Shown: positions 33,421 to 41,864 of the stretch, in pieces
How the letters are laid out: every line of letters begins with the position of its first letter
How positions within the stretch are numbered: the first letter of the stretch is position 1
Origin: Bacteroidia bacterium
GTDB lineage: Bacteria > Bacteroidota > Bacteroidia > J057
DNA length: 56,459 bases
NCBI GenBank assembly: GCA_022760475.1
Contig: JALEFZ010000032.1
Span: 1 to 56,459, forward strand
Direction of reading: 5' to 3'
Translations under genes and position numbers: made by a program
Notes under the pieces: generated by a model
Told to the model about the DNA's origin: nothing
Databases searched by the model: none
What the model saw: the letters and a program-made list of their open reading frames with translations, nothing else

Positions 33421-34059
33421 ATGAATTATCTATCATCTTTGCGGGGAGTTTTGATACTCGCCACTATATCACTCCTTTATTCGTGTTGTACTCCTTGTCA
33501 AAAGGAAAATCTTGGACAGTTTACCGTTAAGGAAGAGCTGAAAGACTGGTTTGAATTTGCTGAAACCACCCAATCATATCGCAGCACGAGCGGAGAAACG
33601 GTTGTGCTTGATTATGGTACCCAGGTCAACGGTTTTACCCCCCAGTTTGACAATTGTGAGGAAATCAACAGATGTGGACTTTGTTGTGATGAATTTGAAG
33701 CTGAGTTTATTGGGATTCAAGCAAGGGATCCTGAGCTGGAATTTCTCATTGAAATTGTCATTACCAAGGATTTCCTAAAGCACAACCCTGATGAGGGAAA
33801 TGAAAATGTTTCTGAGGTCCTTGAAATCAGGATGAACAACATGCCCAATTTTACTTGTAGGTTGGAAGATATTCAAAACGCTGAATTAGTAGATGTTGTA
33901 ACCCTCAATGGTTCAACTTTTGCCAACGTCTGGACATGTGAGGATGAAGTAGGGACCATCGTAGCCAATCAAACTCAGGTCACTGCGATCTACTTTACCA
34001 AAAGCAAGGGGCTTGTGGGATGGAGACTTGGCCAAAATGAAATTTATTCCTTGTTTTAA
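33421..34059 (+). CDS. Uncharacterised lipoprotein
   Basis: 212 residues. The start has a hydrophobic stretch ending LLYSCCTPC, giving a lipobox Cys at position 22 or 23. Ten or so Cys residues in the mature part (NCEEINRCGLCCDE, MPNFTCRLED, VWTCEDE) suggest disulfides or metal binding outside the cytoplasm. No family was recognised. A minus-strand terminator hairpin begins right after its stop and belongs to the opposite strand. Confidence 0.65.
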   Translation: MNYLSSLRGVLILATISLLYSCCTPCQKENLGQFTVKEELKDWFEFAETTQSYRSTSGETVVLDYGTQVNGFTPQFDNCEEINRCGLCCDEFEAEFIGIQARDPELEFLIEIVITKDFLKHNPDEGNENVSEVLEIRMNNMPNFTCRLEDIQNAELVDVVTLNGSTFANVWTCEDEVGTIVANQTQVTAIYFTKSKGLVGWRLGQNEIYSLF

Positions 34060-34086
34060 AAAACAAGAGACCGCCTCTCGGCGGTC
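34057..34086 (-). terminator. Minus-strand terminator hairpin
   Basis: GACCGCC, a TCTC-type loop and GGCGGTC (34069-34086) form a seven-pair stem. On the minus strand it is followed by TCTTGTTTTTT, while on the plus strand C-rich sequence follows. It therefore ends a transcript coming from the right, where only the 27-codon ORF at 34147-34230 or read-through from the ArsR gene lies. Confidence 0.7.
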
Positions 34087-34146
34087 CCCTCCATCCATAC
34101 ACACTAACTAACTACTACATTTATATTTTTCCGTGGCCTGAGCCAT

Positions 34147-34230
34147 TTACGGGTCTGTTCTAAAGTTCCCTTTGGTTAGTGCCCAGTGGCTCAGTAGGGC
34201 AATAATCAAGGCGTATAAAAGCAATTTCAT
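34147..34230 (-). CDS. Possible 27-residue hydrophobic peptide
   Basis: An ATG at 34230 opens a 27-codon frame with the start MKLLLYALIIALLSHWAL and a polar tail TKGNFRTDP, the shape of a single-helix membrane microprotein. A terminator lies 60 nt past its stop on the same strand. The ArsR gene ends 178 nt upstream on this strand, so it could share that transcript or have its own promoter; no TTTG/TAnnTTTG pair was found between them. The evidence is the hydrophobic pattern plus position. Confidence 0.35.
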   Translation of the reverse strand: MKLLLYALIIALLSHWALTKGNFRTDP

Positions 34231-34258
34231 GGTGTTTGTTTGTTGTTTGACTTACACT

Positions 34259-34330
34259 TAGGTATACCTTTAATGAGCCAAAAGGATTCGGAACTTGGCC
34301 CTAAATGAGCAAGCGTGTCGGTAGGTATAC
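34259..34330. repeat. Short direct repeat TAGGTATAC
   Basis: TAGGTATAC occurs at 34259-34267 and 34322-34330, 63 nt apart, in the spacer between the ArsR gene and the 27-codon ORF. The first copy extends to the palindrome GGTATACC. Each is near an AATGAGC motif. It could be a binding-site pair or the remains of a small duplication. Confidence 0.4.
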
Positions 34331-34408
34331 AAAATGTGTTGACAGAGCCTTTCTTTGTTGTAGAGAAAATTCAATCCCCTAAGACCCTATAGAATGAAGT
34401 AGAGAGTT

Positions 34409-34705
34409 TCAGGATAAAACAGTCTCCAGGGTCGATATAATGCGAGAGTATTCCTTAGCTTTCAATGAATAGAAGGTATTTTTGCCTTCTCTTTTTGAGC
34501 TAAGAACCTGCTTGTCTTTGAGGATACGGAGATGATGCGAAGCGATTGCCTGTTCGATATGCAGACTTTCGTGGATATCTGTTACTGAAAGTTTCCCCTC
34601 TGTATGGAGAAGGTCGACTATGGCGATTCGAATGGGATGGGCAATCGCTCTGAGAACTTCAGACGATGATTGAAGGAAATCGGTTTCGAACCTGCTTTTA
34701 ACCAC
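34409..34705 (-). CDS. ArsR-family winged-helix transcriptional regulator
   Basis: 98 residues from a GTG at 34705; no ATG is available in frame just upstream, and the promoter at 34735-34765 fits this start. The fold is clear: VLRAIAHPIRIAIVDLLHTE, LSVTDIHESLHIEQAIASHH as the recognition helix, and KREGKNTFYSL as the wing. The ELCVCDL metal-binding motif is absent, and there are no Cys residues, so it is not a classical metal sensor. Loss of DNA binding may be triggered by another signal. The oxidase subunit III gene lies upstream on the same strand but is separated by the ArsR promoter. Confidence 0.9.
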   Translation of the reverse strand: MVKSRFETDFLQSSSEVLRAIAHPIRIAIVDLLHTEGKLSVTDIHESLHIEQAIASHHLRILKDKQVLSSKREGKNTFYSLKAKEYSRIISTLETVLS

Positions 34706-34734
34706 TGATAAATATATATATATAATTAAGTGAT

Positions 34735-34765
34735 CAAAAGTATGATAAAATGGTAAGAATACAAA
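34735..34765 (-). promoter_or_regulatory. Bacteroidetes-type promoter of the ArsR gene
   Basis: On the minus strand TTTG (34765-34762), a 19-nt spacer, then TACTTTTG (34742-34735) match the phylum consensus TTTG-N19-21-TAnnTTTG at every fixed position. Transcription would start about 7 nt downstream, giving a leader near 20-25 nt to the GTG at 34705. Confidence 0.75.
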
Positions 34766-34806
34766 AGCCTGATTTTCTATATTATGGACCTTTATACCCT
34801 AAAATG

Positions 34807-35340
34807 CTAGCTTATGGTCATCAGCAGGAGCAAGTAGATCCATAGCACACCGAGGAAATGCCAAAAGAAAACAGCAGTCTCTAGGTACTTTCTACCCTTT
34901 CTTTGATAGTTCAGGGTTACATATAAGAGGAATAAAAGCCCCCCAATGATGTGCAATCCATGTAATCCGGTCAGTACGTAGAGGTAAGATATCTTTAATC
35001 CCCCCTCCTTTATACCCAAGCCATTGCTGTAAAGTTGAATCCAAGCGAGTACCTGGCATACCAGAAAAACAAGTCCTAAACCTAAGGTTGGCCAAAGCAT
35101 GACAGTTTTGCCTTTTTTGATGCGATTTAACCAACCATAATGTAACAAAAAGCTGCTGATTATGAGAATCAGGGTATTGATATAAAATATTTTGGGTAGG
35201 CTAAAATCCGCAGAGGAGCCATCAGTCATCATAAAACCAAGGCCGAGGCTACCAAACAGGATGGTGATGGTTATCATCAACAACCAAATTCCCAACTTGT
35301 TAACCATTCCAGGGTTGCTACCAATTCCAGATCTCTCCAT
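34807..35340 (-). CDS. Heme-copper oxidase subunit III-like protein (orphan)
   Basis: 177 residues with about five membrane helices. The subunit III signature is clear in YVLTGLHGLHIIGGLLFLL and AVFFWHFLGVLWIYLLLLM. Subunit III stabilises the catalytic subunit of cytochrome or quinol oxidases. Subunits I and II are not adjacent, so this is either an orphan paralogue or a part of a complex encoded elsewhere. A second in-frame ATG at residue 12 would remove a polar lead. The flanking genes are unrelated. Confidence 0.88.
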   Translation of the reverse strand: MERSGIGSNPGMVNKLGIWLLMITITILFGSLGLGFMMTDGSSADFSLPKIFYINTLILIISSFLLHYGWLNRIKKGKTVMLWPTLGLGLVFLVCQVLAWIQLYSNGLGIKEGGLKISYLYVLTGLHGLHIIGGLLFLLYVTLNYQRKGRKYLETAVFFWHFLGVLWIYLLLLMTIS

Positions 35341-35576
35341 GCCTGAATTTTACACTTTCTTGTTGATAATTACACCCTCCTAACACTGATCAGGGTAATT
35401 TTGTTGAGAAGTATTCCCTAAAATAATTGTCAGACCTGGTATTAGATAGATAGAGATTTATTAATTATTCGAGTTTTGAGACATGTATGAGAATAAATTA
35501 TTTTAATTATAGTAATATCGTGTAGGTGTTTATTATTGTATATCAAAAGTTATTAAGTCGCAGACCAAACTTTTAT

Positions 35577-36425
35577 ATGGCAAGTCGGAAAGATATACCC
35601 TTTCTTTTAAATCTATTAGATGATCAATCACATACTGTACAGCAGGAAGTTGTTCGGGCATTGAAGTCATTTGGGCCAAGGCTTGAAAAGGAAGTCGCCC
35701 CTTTCAGGTACATCATAGAGCCTGAGAACTGGCTGGTATTAGAGGAGATACTTGATGAAATCAAGAAGACAGAATTCAGTTCGGGCTGGATGAACTGGCT
35801 CGAGTTGGGAAACTCTAAGTCTGCACTTGAGCAGGCCATGATTAACCTTTCATTTCTGGAATTTGGTGCAGAGGCCTATGCGATCGAAAAGGAATTGGAT
35901 CGTCTGGCAAATGATTTCAGGGAGTGGGCTTCCCAGGTAAGTGTCAATAAACTGATGGAATTCCTCTTTCAGTACAAAAAGTTCAAATCTCCAGAGCAGG
36001 AGGAACTTGTACACCTGCATGACAGTTTACTCTTTACCTTGAGACAAAGGAAAGGAAGTCAAATTTCTCTCTCAAGTATAGCAGTGTTGGTAGGTTGGAG
36101 ACTGGACATGGATTTGTACTCTATTGATATACAGGGGAATTACATGACTGTAGCATTTACCGAACATAAAATGCAGATGTACAACACCTTCAAAGGTGGA
36201 GAGGTCGTGCAGCGCTCTTCGGCCCTATACATTGAGGAAGCCTTCCGAAGAAATTGTCTTATGCCTAGCGAAATGAAAGCCCAGGTCCATGAAACAGTGG
36301 CCCAAATTATCAGGAATCACATAGACTACTTTCATAAGAAAAACAGGAAGAAAGATGCCCATGAATATGTGCAGAGGTTTTCCCAGCTTATGAGTGCATT
36401 AAAAAATAGAGGATTGGTTGAGTAA
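35577..36425 (+). CDS. SirB1-like (transglutaminase-like core 2) protein
   Basis: 282 residues from the ATG at 35577; a GTG at 35526 is in frame but less likely. The N-terminus has a HEAT-like helix pair (DIPFLLNLLDDQSHTVQQEV). From about 85 on it follows the SirB1 family: ALEQAMINLSFLEFGAEAYA, then DSLLFTLRQRKGSQISLSSI and AVLVGWRLDMDLYSIDIQGN. In the family this last part reads close to NxLxRRxGIPISL and RLGLPxxGVNxPGHF. Here the PGHF His is replaced (QGNY), so catalysis is unlikely. Function unknown. Confidence 0.65.
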   Translation: MASRKDIPFLLNLLDDQSHTVQQEVVRALKSFGPRLEKEVAPFRYIIEPENWLVLEEILDEIKKTEFSSGWMNWLELGNSKSALEQAMINLSFLEFGAEAYAIEKELDRLANDFREWASQVSVNKLMEFLFQYKKFKSPEQEELVHLHDSLLFTLRQRKGSQISLSSIAVLVGWRLDMDLYSIDIQGNYMTVAFTEHKMQMYNTFKGGEVVQRSSALYIEEAFRRNCLMPSEMKAQVHETVAQIIRNHIDYFHKKNRKKDAHEYVQRFSQLMSALKNRGLVE

Positions 36426-36454
36426 TCTTCGTGTATTAGGTTGAGGTTTTTAGG

Positions 36455-36481
36455 GGGCAGTCAATTAGGCTGCCCTTTTTT
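36455..36481 (+). terminator. Terminator of the SirB1-like gene
   Basis: GGGCAG (36455-36460), a 9-nt loop and CTGCCC (36470-36475) form a stem followed by six T. It begins 29 nt after the stop and overlaps the last codons of the convergent glycosyltransferase gene. Confidence 0.85.
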
Positions 36482-38521
36482 ATTATCAATATGAGCTATT
36501 GATACTTTTAGGGCAGCTATTTCAAAGAGGGCAGGCCCATCATTCCATACCCTCATTTTTATCAATTGAGTAGTATCTGCAGGAATTTCAATCATATGGT
36601 CAATTTGCAGTTTTACCCATTTGCCAGGAACGGGTGTCCGATGCTTAAGCTCAGCAGACTCCCATTGCCTATTATTCCCACCAAGGTCGTCAACGTGAAT
36701 CTGCCAATTGGCCTGACCCTGATCCATGTTCCTGATGTGAAGTTTCGCCCTGATCCAATACTTCCCGGTCTTGTTTGGCAAGTCAGAGAAAGCTAATGTC
36801 CAACCCTTGTTAAATGTTTTGGGGAGGACTACTTCTGCAGAATCGAGTTGTTCGTTTTCAGTCTTGGGATACCCATAAATCACACTATCTTCCCATTTCG
36901 ATACAGGAAATTGAAGCCAAGACATATTTGGAATCTCATACATTTCTGAGGGGTCTTCCTTATACATAGGAGTTAATTGGTCAGGTATCTCTCGTGCAAA
37001 AAGAGGTAAATCATCCCAATTCATGCCACTCATGAATCTACTGTAAGCATTCATGAGAAGAAATGGCCTAGGCCGCTTATCTAAGAGGCTTTTTTCTATC
37101 ACCTCAAATTCTCTGAATTGAATGTGATAACTTGAGTCAAAACCTATGTAGTAATTGCCTATCCGCTCCTGCACGCCATCGGTAACGACCAGGGTATTAC
37201 CCTTTTGCTTTTCCATCCATTCCATCAATGCTTTTCTCTGTGCATGATATTTCAATGACCTGAGATAATTTCCATATTCTATGGGAATCAGGACCAAGGC
37301 CAGAAGGATAGAGAGGTAGACTACATATTGTAGGAGATGCAGCTTATGTTTGAGCAATGTCAGCAGGGAGGCAACAGCTATAATTCCAAATATGATCCTT
37401 GGACTTCCAGGAATCCATATTGCCAAAACTAGAGCAAGTATTGCCAATCCTACAGAAGCTGAGCTGTTGTTGAGTAGTTTCCCCAACACCAAACCCGAGC
37501 CCATGGCCCATGGGGCGATCAGGAACAAAAAGTGCCTTTCATCTGCGCACATAGGGACATAGGCGGTGGGGGAGATACTCATAAAATTTGCACTCAACAA
37601 ACCTACAAGACTGATTTCCATCCAGTATCGCTGATGTATATCCAGTTTTTTCCTTAGGAAAAAATAGGCTGGAATGCAGGGCATTAAGGCAATCAGGCTT
37701 CCGTTTTGTGCCCAAATTTGAATAAGTTCATAGGATATTCTTTTTATCAGAAATTTAGGTTCTAATTGATCGTAGGAACAGGTATTCAGGTAGCCTTTTG
37801 CAAGTATTCTTTTTATCCTGATGAATGGGTCTCCTGTCAACAAATAATTGGTCATAAAATAGATAAGGAGAAGACCGAAAGTGAAGGATGTTGCCCATAT
37901 CCAAAATTTTAGGGCCTTTTTTTGAAAGAGATCTTTGACCAAAAGAAATAGAATGATGGGGGCTAGCAGTATAACTGTTGCTTTTGCCAGAAAAGCCCAG
38001 ATAAGGCCCATGGCCATAATGATACCCAAATATGGATTTGATTTTTTCTCATAGGCTGCGCGCGCCCAAAAAGCCACCATAGCTCCTAAAGCAACTTGGA
38101 TATCCGGCATCAATTTATCCCAGTAGTACAGAATATTGGGACTGAGTACAAAAAATAGAATTACCCACCAACCAGAATTGGGATGGTTTCTCTGCGCCAG
38201 GTTGAGCATCATGAAAATGATGAGAATGGTAGCCAGCATGGCAGGGAGGGCAGAAGCGAGGTCATTTACTCCCAGTATTTTATAAAAACTTGCAGCGGGG
38301 AGTACCACCGCCAGCCTGTGCGCAAAATGGTGATCCTGGAGATCCAACTTGCCCTGAAGGACTTCAACTGCATGTCGAGCATATTCAATCCCGTCAAATC
38401 CCTTCATGCCTGAAAAACTGGTTAAGTGAAATACCACCAGAATTCCCATTCCCAACAAAAACATCAGGACAGCTTTGAATCCTATTTTCCCCATTCCTAA
38501 AAAGTAATTGGACACAAACAT
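36461..38521 (-). CDS. Multi-membrane-span glycosyltransferase-like protein (GT39/PMT or ArnT type)
   Basis: 686 residues from the ATG at 38521; a TTG ten codons upstream is in frame but would reach into the paaE promoter. Roughly a dozen hydrophobic helices fill residues 10-420, followed by a ~260-residue soluble periplasmic part. The first loop has SFSGMKGFDGIEYARHAVEV then HHFAHRLAVVLPAASFYKIL, in the place of the acidic catalytic loop of polyprenyl-phosphate-sugar glycosyltransferases (GT-C fold). The soluble end has a carbohydrate-binding-like sandwich (GKYWIRAKLHIRN, ANWQIHVDDL). It probably moves a sugar from a lipid donor to an acceptor in the periplasm; both are unknown. Confidence 0.78.
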   Translation of the reverse strand: MFVSNYFLGMGKIGFKAVLMFLLGMGILVVFHLTSFSGMKGFDGIEYARHAVEVLQGKLDLQDHHFAHRLAVVLPAASFYKILGVNDLASALPAMLATILIIFMMLNLAQRNHPNSGWWVILFFVLSPNILYYWDKLMPDIQVALGAMVAFWARAAYEKKSNPYLGIIMAMGLIWAFLAKATVILLAPIILFLLVKDLFQKKALKFWIWATSFTFGLLLIYFMTNYLLTGDPFIRIKRILAKGYLNTCSYDQLEPKFLIKRISYELIQIWAQNGSLIALMPCIPAYFFLRKKLDIHQRYWMEISLVGLLSANFMSISPTAYVPMCADERHFLFLIAPWAMGSGLVLGKLLNNSSASVGLAILALVLAIWIPGSPRIIFGIIAVASLLTLLKHKLHLLQYVVYLSILLALVLIPIEYGNYLRSLKYHAQRKALMEWMEKQKGNTLVVTDGVQERIGNYYIGFDSSYHIQFREFEVIEKSLLDKRPRPFLLMNAYSRFMSGMNWDDLPLFAREIPDQLTPMYKEDPSEMYEIPNMSWLQFPVSKWEDSVIYGYPKTENEQLDSAEVVLPKTFNKGWTLAFSDLPNKTGKYWIRAKLHIRNMDQGQANWQIHVDDLGGNNRQWESAELKHRTPVPGKWVKLQIDHMIEIPADTTQLIKMRVWNDGPALFEIAALKVSIAHIDNKKGQPN

Positions 38522-38553
38522 AAGATTTGTATTTGTGTCAAAAAATTCCAACT

Positions 38554-38585
38554 TTTACCTAACAATCGTTAGTTAGCTATGTTTA
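38554..38585 (+). promoter_or_regulatory. Candidate paa operon promoter with embedded TetR-type operator
   Basis: CTAAC-N4-GTTAG (38559-38572) is an inverted repeat of the type bound by TetR-family repressors. It sits between a TTTA element (38554-38557) and TATGTTTA (38578-38585), each one base off the TTTG and TAnnTTTG consensus and spaced 20 nt. If used, the transcript would begin only a few nt before the paaE ATG at 38595. No TetR gene lies in the window. Confidence 0.45.
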
Positions 38586-38594
38586 GCTATTACC

Positions 38595-39671
38595 ATGGCA
38601 AAGTTTTATCCCTTAAAAGTAAAAGAAGTCAGGAAAGAAACTGCAGATTGCAGGTCTGTTTCCTTTGATATCCCTGAGGAACTTAGCAAGGAGTTCAAGT
38701 TTACTCAAGGTCAATATCTTACTCTCCGCACCGAAATTGATGGGGAGGAAGTAAGGAGGTCATACTCCTTATGCACATCTCCATTGGATGGAGATTTGAG
38801 GGTAGCCATAAAAGAAGTGCCCGGAGGTTTATTCTCGACATTTGCCAATAGAGAACTCAAGGCAGGTGATGTGCTTGAAGCTATGCCGCCCATGGGCAAT
38901 TTTTTCTCAGAGCTTAAGCCGGAAAATGAGAAAAATTATGTGGCTTTCGCAGCAGGGAGTGGAATTACTCCAATTATTTCCATCCTCAAGACGGTTATGG
39001 AAATTGAGCCCAAAAGCACTTTTACCTTGTTTTATGGTAATAAGTATGCCAGCTCGGTTATTTTCAAAGAGGAGATCGAAGGGCTAAAAAATAGTTTCTT
39101 CCAAAGGGTAAGGGTGTTTCATTTCTTTTCAAGAGAAATACCTGATATTGATCTTTTTCATGGAAGGTTAGACAAAGGAAAATGTGAAGCCCTGTTCAAG
39201 GGCATCATTGATCCTAGAAACATAGATGAATATTTCCTTTGTGGGCCTGAGGAAATGATTTTTTCAGTCAAAGAAGCCCTGGAGGAAGTAGGTGTTGAAT
39301 CCAAGAAAGTTCACTTTGAGCTCTTTACAACCGGAAACGGTAAGAAGAAAAAAGTAAGGGTTCAAAGAGAAGAAAATAAAGACAAGGTTTGTGAGGTATT
39401 TATCAAGGATGGGGGAAATTCATTTGGTTTCAATCTTCCTTTTGATACCGAAAGCATCCTTGATGCGGCTTTGGCACGTGGCGCAGATCTTCCTTTCGCT
39501 TGTAAGGGAGGTGTTTGTTGTACCTGCAAGGCCAAGATTACGGAAGGTGAAGTTGAAATGGAGGTGAATTATGCCCTTGAACCTGAAGAGGTTGAAGCGG
39601 GCTATGTATTGGCCTGCCAAGCCTTTCCCAAGTCCCCCAAGGTCGTAATAGACTTTGACGAGGCACTCTAA
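38595..39671 (+). CDS. paaE: Phenylacetyl-CoA epoxidase reductase subunit PaaE
   Basis: 358 residues. A ferredoxin-reductase-type flavin domain (RRSYSLCTSPLDG for FAD binding) is followed by an NAD(P) domain (AAGSGITPIISILKTVME, FLCGPEEMI). A plant-type 2Fe-2S domain comes last, with CKGGVCCTCKAKI and LACQ providing the four Cys ligands. It passes electrons from NADPH to the di-iron oxygenase PaaABC, which epoxidises the ring of phenylacetyl-CoA. It is the first gene of the cluster, whereas in Proteobacteria paaE usually comes last of A-E. The next gene is 92 nt away. Confidence 0.96.
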   Translation: MAKFYPLKVKEVRKETADCRSVSFDIPEELSKEFKFTQGQYLTLRTEIDGEEVRRSYSLCTSPLDGDLRVAIKEVPGGLFSTFANRELKAGDVLEAMPPMGNFFSELKPENEKNYVAFAAGSGITPIISILKTVMEIEPKSTFTLFYGNKYASSVIFKEEIEGLKNSFFQRVRVFHFFSREIPDIDLFHGRLDKGKCEALFKGIIDPRNIDEYFLCGPEEMIFSVKEALEEVGVESKKVHFELFTTGNGKKKKVRVQREENKDKVCEVFIKDGGNSFGFNLPFDTESILDAALARGADLPFACKGGVCCTCKAKITEGEVEMEVNYALEPEEVEAGYVLACQAFPKSPKVVIDFDEAL

Positions 39672-39763
39672 TTGAGACAAAATTGCTTTTATATATACCA
39701 ATTAGTGTTAACTACACTCTAATTAATTGCTACTAACTACAAAACACTATCTACATCATTGAT

Positions 39764-40726
39764 ATGAGTGATCAGCAAATTTTAAATTTAGAAGAGAGGT
39801 TTCAGCAGCGAATTGATGCTGAGATCAAGGTTGAGCCCAAAGACTGGATGCCTGAGAAATACCGTAAGACCCTTATCAGGCAAATCTCTCAGCATGCACA
39901 CTCTGAGATAGTGGGAATGTTGCCAGAGGGAAACTGGATTTCGCGCGCACCAAGTCTAAGAAGAAAAGTTGCCCTACTGGCTAAGGTTCAGGATGAAGCA
40001 GGCCACGGACTGTATCTTTACAGCGCTGCAGAAACCTTGGGAGCAGAGAGGGATCAACTTACCCGTGATCTGTTGGACGGTAAGGCAAAATATTCCTCAA
40101 TATTCAATTACCCGACTTTAAGTTGGGCGGATATTGGAGCCATCGGATGGTTGGTAGACGGCGCTGCCATCATGAATCAAGTAATGCTAACGCGCAACTC
40201 TTATGGCCCTTATGCCAGAGCTATGGTCAAGATCTGTAAGGAGGAATCTTTCCACCAGCGTCAGGGATATGAAATCATGCTGACCCTTGCAAAAGGGACT
40301 GAAGAGCAGAAAGCCATGGCTCAGGATGCCTTGAACCGTTGGTGGTGGCCTTCATTGATGATGTTTGGGCCAAGTGATGCCGAGTCTACACACTCTGCTC
40401 AATCCATGAAATGGAAAATCAAGCGCAAGTCTAACGACGAACTTCGTCAGCAATTTGTAGACGTAACCATTCCTCAGGCTGATTTTCTGGGGCTAAGTGT
40501 TCCCGATAAGGACTTGAAATGGAATGAAGAAAGTGGGCATTATGACTTTGGGCCTATCGATTGGGATGAGTTCTGGCGAGTAGTAAAAGGCAACGGCCCT
40601 TGTAACCGCGACAGAATCAAGGCAAGAAGAAAGGCATATGATGAGGGCAAATGGGTACGTGAAGCAGCAATGGCTCACGCCGAAAAGAAAAAAGAAAGAA
40701 AGGCTAAACTGGCAAAATCAGCCTAA
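39764..40726 (+). CDS. paaA: Phenylacetyl-CoA epoxidase catalytic subunit PaaA
   Basis: 320 residues, normal length. The di-iron carboxylate motifs are visible: [20 protein letters not shown] and [16 protein letters not shown], with the ExxH pairs that bind iron. The substrate-pocket region [19 protein letters not shown] is conserved. PaaA forms the active core with PaaC and epoxidises the 1,2-bond of phenylacetyl-CoA using oxygen. A small hairpin lies between it and paaB. Confidence 0.97.
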   Translation: MSDQQILNLEERFQQRIDAEIKVEPKDWMPEKYRKTLIRQISQHAHSEIVGMLPEGNWISRAPSLRRKVALLAKVQDEAGHGLYLYSAAETLGAERDQLTRDLLDGKAKYSSIFNYPTLSWADIGAIGWLVDGAAIMNQVMLTRNSYGPYARAMVKICKEESFHQRQGYEIMLTLAKGTEEQKAMAQDALNRWWWPSLMMFGPSDAESTHSAQSMKWKIKRKSNDELRQQFVDVTIPQADFLGLSVPDKDLKWNEESGHYDFGPIDWDEFWRVVKGNGPCNRDRIKARRKAYDEGKWVREAAMAHAEKKKERKAKLAKSA

Positions 40727-40752
40727 TTGGTATAAAAATATTTCATCTCATG

Positions 40753-40776
40753 GTGGGAAGACAGGCATTTTCCCAC
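40753..40776 (+). other. Intra-operon hairpin between paaA and paaB
   Basis: GTGGGAA (40753-40759) and TTCCCAC (40770-40776) flank a 10-nt loop, with no T-tract after it. It lies 16 nt before the paaB ATG. It is more likely an RNA stability or processing element than a terminator. Confidence 0.5.
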
Positions 40777-40792
40777 TGCAATTCTCAAACCA

Positions 40793-41083
40793 ATGAGCGA
40801 CAAAAAAAACTGGCCTTTGTACGAGGTTTTTATTAGAAGTAAGAATGGATTGAACCACCGTCATGTGGGTTCTTTACACGCTACTGATGAGGAAATGGCA
40901 CTTGAGAATGCCAGAGATGTTTATACCCGAAGAAGTGAGGGTGTATCCATTTGGGTGGTAGAATCAAGGCACATTTTTGCTTCGAATCCTGATGAGGCTG
41001 GAGAACTTTTTGAACCAGCCCAGGATAAGGTATATCGCCATCCTACCTTTTATGAATTGCCTGATGAAGTCAAGCACATCTAG
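40793..41083 (+). CDS. paaB: Phenylacetyl-CoA epoxidase subunit PaaB
   Basis: 96 residues, the normal size. WPLYEVFIRSKNGLNHRHVG, HATDEEMALENARDVYTRR and FASNPDEAGELFEPAQDKVY match PaaB. It bridges PaaAC heterodimers in the multicomponent enzyme and has no catalytic site. It is 18 nt before paaC. Confidence 0.96.
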   Translation: MSDKKNWPLYEVFIRSKNGLNHRHVGSLHATDEEMALENARDVYTRRSEGVSIWVVESRHIFASNPDEAGELFEPAQDKVYRHPTFYELPDEVKHI

Positions 41084-41101
41084 GCCTAGAAATTCAATCA
41101 A

Positions 41102-41854
41102 ATGAAAGAAAGACTTTTTGATTATATACTCCAACTGGGAGATAACTCCCTCATCCTTGGTCACAGGTTGTCTGAGTGGTGCGGACATGGCCCTATCCTT
41201 GAGGTAGACATGGCACTTACCAACATTTCCCTGGACCTGATTGGGCAGACGAGGAATTATTTCCAGTATGCAGCCAAGATTGAGGACAAAGGAAGGACTG
41301 AAGATGATCTGGCTTTCCTAAGGACAGACCGTCAATACAGAAATTACCTGCTCGTAGAGCAGCCTAATGGGGATTTTGCAGCTACAATCGCCCGTCAATT
41401 CTACTTTGATTCTTTCCATCTGCTCTTTCTCCAGGAGTTGGTCAAAAGCAAGGATGAACAACTTGCTGCCATTGCTGCCAAGTCTGTCAAAGAGGTGAGT
41501 TACCACCTGAGATTCAGTTCTGATTGGTTGATCAGGCTAGGAGACGGGACTGAGGAGAGTCGTACAAAGATGCAAGAAGGAGTTGACGACCTGTGGAATT
41601 TTACTGCTGAGTTTTTCCTGATGAATGATTTGGAGAAGGAAATGGCAGCAGCGGGAATTGGAGTTGATGTACAGGCCTTGGAGGAAAGTTATTACGCTCA
41701 AATCCAGGAAGTTTTTGAGGCTGCCAAAATTCAAATGCCTGATTATAAACCAGGTCAGATAGGAGGAAAAGATGGCATGCATTCTGAGCATTTGGGACAT
41801 CTTCTTGCCGAAATGCAATATATGCAACGTGCCTATCCAGGTATGGAATGGTAA
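41102..41854 (+). CDS. paaC: Phenylacetyl-CoA epoxidase structural subunit PaaC
   Basis: 250 residues. The ferritin-like fold is shown by LGDNSLILGHRLSEWCGHGP, VDMALTNISLDLIGQTRNYF and AIAAKSVKEVSYHLRFSSDW. PaaC pairs with PaaA and supports it without a functional di-iron centre. The C-terminal EHLGHLLAEMQYMQRAYPG is family-typical. It ends 10 nt before paaD. Confidence 0.96.
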   Translation: MKERLFDYILQLGDNSLILGHRLSEWCGHGPILEVDMALTNISLDLIGQTRNYFQYAAKIEDKGRTEDDLAFLRTDRQYRNYLLVEQPNGDFAATIARQFYFDSFHLLFLQELVKSKDEQLAAIAAKSVKEVSYHLRFSSDWLIRLGDGTEESRTKMQEGVDDLWNFTAEFFLMNDLEKEMAAAGIGVDVQALEESYYAQIQEVFEAAKIQMPDYKPGQIGGKDGMHSEHLGHLLAEMQYMQRAYPGMEW

Positions 41855-41864
41855 AAGCAAAACA

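Noticed and set aside
38522..38551. TTG-initiated longer start of the glycosyltransferase gene
   Set aside because: Adds ten polar residues before the first helix and comes close to the paa promoter; the ATG at 38521 is simpler.
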